64,000 bases of DNA, taken from Neoarius graeffei. Lineage: Eukaryota > Chordata > Actinopteri > Siluriformes > Ariidae. Position 1 is the stretch's first letter. Every line of letters starts with the position of its first letter. The stretch spans positions 36,496,943 through 36,560,942 of the forward strand of contig NC_083571.1 of assembly GCF_027579695.1 (NCBI RefSeq), written 5' to 3'. The notes beneath the pieces are model-generated. The model had not been told where the DNA came from, ran no database searches, and worked only from the letters and a program-made list of their open reading frames with translations. The position numbers and the translations under genes are program-made. Below are positions 56,291 to 64,000 of the stretch, in pieces.

Positions 56291-57824
56291 ATCACGTACC
56301 TCTCCGGTCCCCTGTGGAGACCACCTCTCCCCGACCCAACTCACGGAGGTCGCCCAGTTGCAGGCCGAGTTTTCGGACATGTTCTCGCCCCTGCCCGGTC
56401 ACACTAACCTCATAGAACACCACATAGAGACGCCCCCGGGGGTGGTAGTGCGTAGCCGCCCTTACAGGCTACCCGAACACAAAAAAAAAGTGGCTCGGGA
56501 AGAACTTCAGGCCATGCTCGAAATGGGCATCGTCGAGGAGTCCCACAGTGACTGGAGCAGCCCGGAGGTCTTGGTTCCCAAGGCCGACGGCTCGGTCCGG
56601 TTCTGTGTGGACTATAGAAAAGTCAATGCGGTGTCTAAATTCGACGCGTACCCGATGCCTCGTATTGATGAGCTGCTCGATCGACTAGGCACGGCTCGCT
56701 TTTACTCGACACTGGATTTGACGAAGGGATATTGGCAGATCCCCTTGACTCCATTATCCCGGGAGAAAACGGCCTTTTCCACACCGTTCGGCTTACACCA
56801 GTTCGTCACCCTTCCGTTTGGGCTGTTTGGGGCGCCCGCTATGTTTCAGCGGCTGATGGACAGGGTCCTCCGGCCCCACGCCACCTATGCGGCCGCGTAT
56901 TTGGACGATATTATCATTTATAGTAATGACTGGCAGCGGCACCTGCAACACCTGAGGGCCGTCCTTAGGTCGCTGAGGCGGGCGGGACTCACTGCCAACC
57001 CAAAGAAGTGTGCGATTGGGCGGGTGGAAGTACGGTATCTGGGCTTCCACTTGGGCAACGGGCAGGTGCATCCCCAAATTAATAAGACAGCAGCGATTGC
57101 GGCCTGCCCGAGGCCCAAGACCAAAAAGTGGGTGAGACAGTTCCTGGGGCTGGCTGGCTACTATCGTAGGTTTATACCTAATTATTCGGACGTCACCAGC
57201 CCGCTGACTGACCTCACTAAAAAGGGAGCGCCAGATCCGGTCCAGTGGACGGAGCAGTGTCAGCGGGCTTTCTCTGAGGTAAAGGCTGCACTGTGTGGGG
57301 GGCCACTTTTACACTCCCCTGACTTCTCTCTCCCTTTTATGTTACAGACGGATGCGTCGGACAGAGGGCTGGGGGCCGTTTTGTCCCAGCAGGTGGAGGG
57401 GGAGGACCGCCCGGTCCTTTACATCAGTCGGAAGCTGTCAGTGCGTGAGGGGCGCTACAGCACGATAGAGAAGGAGTGCCTGGCGATCAAGTGGGCGGTC
57501 CTCGCCCTCCGTTACTACCTGCTGGGGCGCCCTTTCACCCTCTGTTCGGACCACGCGCCCCTCCAGTGGCTCCACCGCATGAAGGATGCCAACGCGCGGA
57601 TCACCCGTTGGTATCTGGCACTCCAACCCTTCAACTTCAAGGTGGTCCACAGGCTGGGGGCGCAGATGGTCGTGGCGGACTTCCTCTCCCGTCAAGGGGG
57701 GGGGGGGGGGAGTCGGCTGCAGGCCGGACGGGCGCCCGGCCTGAGTCGGGCGGTGGGGGTATGTGGCAGCGGGGGCGTGGTCAAGCGCCGGTCTGTGACA
57801 GGAGGGTGGAGTCAGGGAAGGTAA
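56291..57824 (+). pseudogene. gypsy copy B reverse transcriptase and RNase H
   Basis: Open frame from 55,626 to 57,824. RT: EMGIVEESHSDWSSP, FCVDYRKVNAVSKFD, TLPFGLFGAPAMFQRLMD, catalytic AAAYLDDIIIYS (about 56,895). RNase H: TDASDRGLGAVLSQ (about 57,350), STIEKECLAIKWAVLALRYY, SDHAPLQWL. The frame ends with a Gly run from a G tract at about 57,697-57,709. Both enzymes appear undamaged, though they depend on upstream translation that is broken. Confidence 0.9.
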
Positions 57825-58076
57825 GTGGCAGAATCACTTCACCTGAGAGCAATTAACCTGTGTTTGTGTGTCTTCCCAGTGACCGCGCCCTATATGAGGA
57901 GGGAGAGTGAGAGCGGAGGAAGCTCTGCCCTGAACCAGACGCCGGTTGTGTGTGTCTGTCTGGCTGTTTGAATGAATTATTGTTTAGCTGAAAAGTCTAG
58001 CAATAAAACACTATTTTGGAATCTGGTCTCTGTCCTGCCGTCCTCTGTGCTCCACCCACACATAGGGAGCCCTACA
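57762..58076 (+). repeat. 3' LTR of gypsy copy B
   Basis: 315 bp, TGTGGCAGCG...CCCTACA. TATA-like CCTATATGAGG at about 57,888 and AATAAA near 58,002. Confidence 0.94.
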
Positions 58077-58542
58077 CATGTATTAATCTAAATGCAGGTA
58101 AACAACGTGTTGTTTTATATCCAAATGAGAGTCGGAGCTTACCTGTCTGTGTTCTCGCTTCTTGAAGGCCGACCTTGTGCCTGATTGCTTTGAAACAATC
58201 TGACTTTCAGTTGTTCCTTCAGTTCTCCATTCATTCACTTCTTCCACGTAAGGGCGAGATGGCAGCAATATCCAGTTTAGAAATAAGATGGCTGTTTCCA
58301 TTGTTTTGTCCATATAGAGTACTCTGCCATTACTGCTCGGCTCAGGCAATTACTAAAACCCGGGATGGAACGGGATGTCACCGTTTTTAGCAACAACTGC
58401 GGGGAGGTCACTGCCCGAGTGATATGTCCTGTCCCGTTCTGTCCTGGGTTTTACCAACAATCCTCGGCTCACGCTCCAGGAGGACTGGTGCAACTGAACT
58501 CACTTTAACAAAAATAAAATAAAATAAATACTTTTCTTTTCA
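58077..58542. repeat. short-spacer module, copy S2, THAP element interior
   Basis: Begins CATGTATTAATCTAAATGCAGG, split here from the sequence at 29,649 onward. It is the interior of the THAP element; its left end is lost. No gene. Confidence 0.75.
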
Positions 58543-58911
58543 GGCGGCATGGTGATGTAGTGGTTAGCGCTGTCGCCTCACAGCAAGAAGGTCCGGGTTC
58601 GAGCCCCGTGGCCGACGAGGGCCTTTCTGTGTGGAGTTTGCATGTTCTCCCCGTGTCTGCGTGGGTTTCCTCTGGGTGCTCCGGTTTCCCTCACAGTCCA
58701 AAGACATGCAGGTTAGGTTAACTGGTGACTCTAAATTGACCGTAGGTGTGAATGGGAGTGTGAATGGTTGTCTGTGTCTATGTGTCAGCCCTGTGATGAC
58801 CTGGCGACTTGTCCAGGGTGTACCCCGCCTTTCGCCCATAGTCAGCTGGGATAGGCTCCAGCTTGCCTGCGACCCTGTAGAAGGATAAAGCGGCTAGAGA
58901 TGATGAGATGA
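58543..58911 (+). mobile_element. tRNA-derived SINE in the THAP element
   Basis: Same family as 54-465. Flanks ACTTTTCTTTTC and ACTTTCCTTTTC suggest the target duplication with one difference. The other copy (30,110) has no SINE. Confidence 0.9.
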
Positions 58912-59464
58912 AACTTTCCTTTTCTTGTTTTATTTTTCTTTGATTGTTGGTGCTGCACCCTCTTTCAATACGGGCTTATAGCCAACGCTCCTCAACAGAT
59001 CAGAGGTTTCGTACAAGTCTTCAGTAAAATGTGCAGAGCAGAGGAGAGACCACTTTATAGGCGCCCAATGTGTCCATGAATTTCTCACAAAACGCGTTCA
59101 AATCTTTGCAGTTTGAACATTCTTGGGCCATGAATGGAACGTAAATCCACCTTCTGTCGTGTTGCTGCACCCGCCAGCAACACATCTATGTGGCATGGCG
59201 ATAAATTAGCTCAAAATTGAGTATCGTAGTGACAGTCAGCTCTGTGTTTTAGTATAGCGGAAATGGCGATGAGACCGATAGACTTGCTGTTGTGATGTTA
59301 TGGACATCAAAGTCATTCACTCAGACCGCTACCGATATAATTCACTTTAATTATAAAAATTATGATATTAGATTCATTGTTAGCGGTTAAAACTATTCCT
59401 GTGCCATTCTTGAGGTCTCAAGGCATTTATAAACTAAAAGTGAGGCCATGGCTCTGCGTATCTG
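58912..59464 (-). pseudogene. THAP exon copy 2 and right end of the element
   Basis: A THAP exon starts at ATG 59,196 (MPHRCVAGGCSN, HSWPKN) but stops at TGA 59,098-59,100, where copy 1 has TGG. The element's right terminal repeat remains near 59,449-59,465 with one change. The earlier residues are closer to the THAP consensus than in copy 1. Confidence 0.6.
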
Positions 59465-60044
59465 CTTTAAGAAGTTTGCATTTATCGTAATGCTGGAACT
59501 AAATACAGACTACTGGTTGGTTTACATGCCCCCTGAACACCACCCAAAAATAGCCTTTTTGTACAACAAGATGATTCTGTCTGTCTTATACCCTGTATAA
59601 TGGCTTTCACTGAGAACCTGCAACCTTCCAGTGTCTCAATAGTCCTGATACCTGCCCAGCTCTCCTGCTACTTTGCAGCACATAGGTTGAGGATGGAGGC
59701 ACTTCACACTTATCTAGATCATGACATTATACTATACTTCATTGAATGAAATCAGGAGTTCTTGGCCAGGTCCTTGGCCAACACCTTGAGTAACAGAATA
59801 TGACACAAGGAGAAAAATTCTTCCTCATTTGAACACAACTATTTTATATTCCCATACAGACTTCATCCCAAACCCACTTGCTCCACTAAACCACTCACTC
59901 TCCCTCCTCTTCCGCCCTCCCACACAGTTTAAATTCCTCAAACACCTCTCTTGGTTGGGTCGTTAGTGTTCATGTTCCGCCCTTAAAAACTTGTCCTTTT
60001 ATATTTCACAATAAGTCCCACAATTAATCTTCACCAGAGAATTA
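59465..60044. other. short-spacer sequence without gene, copy S2
   Basis: Matches 30,657-31,205 with small indels, for example an extra stretch at 59,591-59,600. No gene seen. Confidence 0.5.
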
Positions 60045-60407
60045 CGTCCATCATCCATCCATTACCGCTTATCCTGTGCAGGGTCGCATGCAAGCTGGAG
60101 CCTATCCCAGCTGTCTATGGACGAGAGGTGGGGTACACACTGGACAAGTCACCAGATCATCGCAGGGCTGATACATAGAGATAAACAACCATTCGCATTC
60201 ACACCTACGGTCAATTTAGAGCCACCAATTAGCCTAACCTGCATGTCTTTGGACTGTGGGGGAAACTGGAGCACCCGGAAGAAATCCACACAGACACAGG
60301 GAGAACATGCAAACTCCACACAGAAAGGCCCCCGTCAGCCACTTGGCTCGAACCCAGAACCTTCGTGCTGTGAGGCATCAGTGCTAACCACTACACCATC
60401 ATGCCAC
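60045..60407 (-). mobile_element. old tRNA-derived SINE, minus strand, copy 2
   Basis: Counterpart of 31,206-31,576 at the same place. Confidence 0.85.
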
Positions 60408-60502
60408 CACTAGAGAATTCGACAAATCTGAAAAAAGGCTTTAAATGACAAGTGAATATTATGTATTTGTTTTGTTTTTTTTAAATCAGTAAGAATATAC
60501 CA

Positions 60503-60887
60503 GGTCGGCACGGTGATGTAGTGGTTAGCGCTGTCGCCTCACAGCAAGAAGGTCCTGGGTTCGAGCCCCGGGGCCGGCGAGGGCCTTTCTGTGTGGAGTT
60601 TGCATGTTCTCCTCGTGTCCGCGTGGGTTTCCTCCGGGTGCTCCGGTTTCCCCCACAGTCCAAAGACATGCAGGTTAGGTTAACTGGTGACTCTAAATTG
60701 ACCGTAGGTGTGAATGTGAGTGTGAATGGTTGTCTGTGTCTATGTGTCAGCCCTGTGATGACCTGGCAACTTGTCCAGGGTGTACCCCGCCTTTCGCCCG
60801 TAGTCAGCTGGGATAGGCTCCAGCTTGCCTGCGACCTGGTAGAAGGATAAAGCGGCTAGAGATAATGAGATGAGATGATACCATCTC
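60503..60887 (+). mobile_element. tRNA-derived SINE
   Basis: Target duplication AATATACCA at 60,494-60,502 and 60,888-60,896. The counterpart near 31,660 is empty. Confidence 0.93.
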
Positions 60888-61124
60888 AATATACCAACAA
60901 GGTATTTTGATACAAATGTATTTTTAACAATGCAATCAGTTTCACTCTTACAATTAATCTAAAAATAATGAGAAATTTCAAGAATTAAACCATGATTCAC
61001 AGGCACCAAGCATTTAAAATTAATTTCACTCTCTATTATTATCATTAAGATGTAAAAAAAAAAGTTTATTAAAATAATACACTGTGATCTAATACAAATT
61101 TCAGAATTCATTAACTCCTCCTCC

Positions 61125-62426
61125 TCAGGATCTCTCAGTTCTCTCAGTTCTGACCTCTGAATATGTGCTAAAATCAGAGTGCTGAACTCTCTTCTTCCTC
61201 TTCGTCTTCTTCTTGAGGTTCTGGATGTCCAACGAGGCGTAACAAACCTCATCGTCTCCAACCTCATCACGTCTCTGAGTCGTCCTTTTGTGACTTCCTG
61301 CCAGATCAGGTTCGAATTTTGCTGTGAATGAAATGATGTTATCTTAAATCTTAAAAGAGTGAAACTATTTGCTGAAGATTATTTAAAGCTGTCTGGATGA
61401 AGCCACGCCCCAAATATTTCAGACAAAATGCCTAAATGGTGATTAGAGATGGAGTTTTCTGAATTGGAAGACAAAATGCTTGACAGGTGAGGAGATAGAC
61501 CTCCTTAATGGTGAAGAGCAAAGTTAACTCTGATTGTACTGAAAGGTGAAACAGTGTTAGTGCTGAGATTGAGTGTGTGAGTACCTTTAGTGGTGTTTGT
61601 GCAGAGGCAGTACACACAGATGGAGGAGAGGAGTGAGGAGAGGAGAACACACACAGCACACACACTCAACATCAGCTTCCAGCTAACACTCCACTCTGAT
61701 ACACTCTGATACGGGGTGTTTGGAGCAGCAGTAACCCTGGGAGAGGTTTCTACAGAGTCTAAAAATGTCACCGCAACATTTTCAGTTTTGTTTGGATAAT
61801 CTTAAAGATGTACTGTATCAATTTTACAAAACATCAGCAAAGACAAAATAATTAAATAATGATTAGACAATCTTACCGAGTAGAGAGAGTCGAGTGGATC
61901 TGTTTCCATAATGATACACATCACTGGGACTTATGATGCCATCTTTTAACTTTGAAACTTTGGTCTCATGTAGAGCGCAGTAGTACAGGCCCAGATCTGA
62001 TTCTGTGACGTTCTTAATCAGGAGATTGTGTGTGTTGGTGGAGCCGTTAAACACAGCTGAGTAACATGGAGAAACACCAGACATGCATTCTATTTTCAAA
62101 TCTTTCACTGACATCTTGAGTGGAGGTTGATTCTGATGTGAGCAGTTTCTAAACCACACTGGAGAAAATCCACTTTTCCAAACACAGTCAGAGTAGAGAG
62201 TGACATCGTCTCCTCGTCTGACTCTCAGCTCCACTTCTGCTCCAGAGATCCTCTTCTGACTGGAGAACACAACACCTGCAATACAACATCACACTTTACA
62301 GTACACTGAGGAGGGAGCACAAACTTCTGCACAACCTCACAGCAAGTTTTAATTCTTTAGAAAGTGTGTAAAAGTTCAATGTGACTTACACACGAGAGCG
62401 ATGAGAGCGACTCTTGATGCCTCCAT
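61125..62426 (-). CDS. immune-type receptor gene 5 (V type b, tail II, two ITIM-like motifs)
   Basis: Four exons: 62,426-62,390 (leader), 62,275-61,877 (V), 61,758-61,585 (stalk and transmembrane), 61,321-61,125 (tail), 268 residues. The V exon is 399 bases and close to gene 3 (PPLKMSVKDLK, YSAVF). Landmarks are VTLYSDC, VWFRNC, DLGLYYC and YGNRSTRL. The stalk differs from its sisters: VTAAPNTPYQSV lacks the Cys of gene 2. The tail has VCYASL (Tyr231) and STYSEV (Tyr257), both ITIM-like, with a KKKTKRKKR stretch between. AATAAA on the minus strand at 61,070-61,065 gives the expected 3' end. Probably an inhibitory receptor of NITR-like type; exact family is inferred. Confidence 0.87.
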
Positions 62427-63067
62427 CTCAGACACTGGTGCTGAGCGGCTCGTGCTGCTGAAGCCCTTTCATGCAGTTGCGTGTTCTTTAATCTGATTGG
62501 TCCACGTCAGTGGAACGTTTCGCTCTCGCTCTCTAACAGCTCATTGGTTGCGGTTAAACTGTGATGTTTACTGTTTTAAAATGAAGAGACTGATGTAGAT
62601 AGAATCTTTCATGCTATTGGTGAAAGCCAGTGGAACATTTTTTTATCACCTTGGGGGTCGTGAACGCAGGTTTGTGGCTAAGAAACACTTTTTCCATTCA
62701 AAACAAAAAGCCACTACAGCAGAGAAGCTTCAGATTTATAACATTTAATACCAGATATTTATTTCCCCTCACAGTGGGCTTCTATAAATGTTACTTATCT
62801 TCAATCTAATTCATCATCAATGAAATATCAGAGTCACAGGAGAGATCAGTAATACATACACTCATCTGATGTGGAATTACAAAGTGATTTTTCATACCTA
62901 GTTCTGCCCGAAGTGACTGAGGATTTAACCTGCAGGGTGTAAAGCAGATCTGAGATCAGTGACTGAAGGAAGTCATTGTGTCTCCTGAGGTGCAGGGCCT
63001 CACTGTGGGTTTCCTGTTTCAGCCAGAGTGAAGTTGCTCATTCATCCATGCACATCTGTTCATTTTA

Positions 63068-63122
<55 letters not shown>

Positions 63123-63247
63123 AATAACTGGATCATATCTGGTTCTCCTGTCAGAGTCAGTGCAGGACAGCATATGATCTACTTTAACTTATTCAGTCTA
63201 AAAGAGGGTTTTTATGGACAGACAAAGCTGATGACTGGAAATTGGTG

Positions 63248-63321
<74 letters not shown>

Positions 63322-63349
63322 GGCTTTAATAGCGGAGGATAGAAGCATT
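62427..63349. repeat. receptor upstream module, copy L4
   Basis: CCAAT boxes on the gene strand at 62,496-62,500 and 62,543-62,547. (TTA)n at about 63,069-63,120 and a long (CA)n at 63,249-63,319. No coding region. Confidence 0.78.
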
Positions 63350-63786
63350 GTTTTATTTATCTGATATGTTCATGAGCTGCAGGTCACTACATTGTTTTAC
63401 AGCACATAGCCGTAGGACGGAGGACCTGCAGTCTTGTCTCAGATTAGTAGATCATGCCTGTCTTCATCAAATGGCACCATGTGGTTCAACAAAGAAACAT
63501 GCAGGATGGCTTCAAACATGCACAGCTGCATAGCTGACAATTGTAGCATGCTTAAAGAAAAGGCCAACACATAGAGCTAAAGAAGATCACAGATAGATCA
63601 ATAGGAGCTGGACCATAGAGCAATGGAAGAAGGAGGCATGGTGTCTCTGTACTTAATGGCTTTGATCATTTAACATCTTCAATGTAAAGCTGATGTTCGA
63701 TCAGTAACTAAAGATGCACAGGAAGTGGCTTTAGCTGCCAGGGCCTGAGAGAATGTAGCTTAGATTTCCTGTGTGCATGTAAAGAG

Positions 63787-63852
<66 letters not shown>

Positions 63853-64000
63853 CTCAGAAACTCAAAGATGTTTTGGTTATGAAGAGACCCTCTAACCACA
63901 AAGACTTTCCAATGTGTGTGTCTCCATGCATATGCGTGTGTGTGTTCATGCATGAGTCTGTAAGCAAGCGCGCGCGCGTGCGCGCGTGTGTGTGTGTTTC
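63350..64000. repeat. long-spacer module with Tc1 remnant and (TG)n, copy L4, cut by window end
   Basis: Tc1-like remnant at about 63,350-63,640, empty Harbinger site near 63,705, (TG)n at 63,790-63,850 and an alternating CG/TG tract at 63,966-63,996. It suggests that another receptor unit lies beyond the window. Confidence 0.75.

Larger units (their letters stand above)
53240..58076 (+). mobile_element. Gmr1-like Ty3/gypsy LTR retrotransposon (copy B)
   Basis: Plus-strand relative of copy A. The 5' LTR is cut to its last 204 bases; the 3' LTR is complete (315 bp). Over the shared 204 bases they differ at two positions, so insertion was recent. Order: gag with SCAN-like block, zinc knuckle, protease, integrase, RT, RNase H. 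Lesions are TAG at 53,924, single-base losses near 55,073 and 55,152, and TGA at 55,599. RT and RNase H are in one long frame. GC content is visibly higher than in the surroundings. Confidence 0.93.

Noticed and set aside
57815..57879. An intron in the LTR of gypsy copy B (GTAAGT to CTTCCCAG)
   Set aside because: The splice sites look good, but the region is upstream of the likely TATA-like sequence, so it would not be in the transcript.

Overview
The window looks like nuclear DNA of a teleost fish. It is packed with tRNA-derived SINEs ending in (ATGAG)n, Ty3/gypsy LTR elements, hAT, Harbinger, Tc1 and THAP-type DNA transposons, and (CA)n/(CT)n/(TTA)n microsatellites, and it carries small multi-exon immunoglobulin V-set receptor genes of the fish immune-type receptor kind. 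A catfish-like ostariophysan is a guess from the SINE type, not a demonstrated identity.

Left part (1-18,380) is a transposon island. A Tc1 fragment is split by a SINE and by a Gmr1-like gypsy element (608-7,556, minus strand, TSD ATCAC), which itself holds an hAT (3,029-5,141, TSD CCCATACA). A tandem SINE pair follows (8,251-9,022). A decayed gypsy element on the minus strand (9,205-17,870) is split by a young chromodomain gypsy element (11,156-16,657, plus strand, TSD GTCAT). That young element shows a TATA box, an 11-nt self-priming match, a -1 slippery heptamer and near-identical LTRs.

Right part (18,381-64,000) is a tandemly duplicated receptor cluster, all genes on the minus strand. 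Four genes have complete open reading frames (27,014-28,324; 31,898-33,187; 41,099-42,410; 61,125-62,426). Two more are remnants: an orphan leader exon at 18,476-18,512 and tail exons at 49,998-50,263. Each protein is signal peptide, one V-like domain, stalk plus transmembrane segment, and a tail. There are two V types and two tail types, and all four combinations occur. One tail carries two ITIM-like tyrosine motifs; the other has none. This looks like a set of paired receptors reshuffled by duplication and exon exchange.

Genes are separated by two kinds of spacer. The long spacer (18.5-27.0, 33.2-41.1, 42.4-50.0 and 62.4-64.0 kb) carries a Tc1 remnant, TG tracts and a decayed SCAN-gag gypsy fragment. 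The short spacer (28.3-31.9 and 58.1-61.1 kb) carries a THAP-coding transposon and an old SINE. Between 50,374 and 58,076 a nested hAT and a second Gmr1-like gypsy element (5' LTR truncated) are fused directly and stand in the place of a lost receptor gene. SINEs, a Harbinger element and a solo LTR present in only some copies give a relative order of events.

No rRNA, functional tRNA, CRISPR array or prokaryotic feature was seen. Exon borders were inferred by eye from splice-site consensus, reading phase and agreement between copies.
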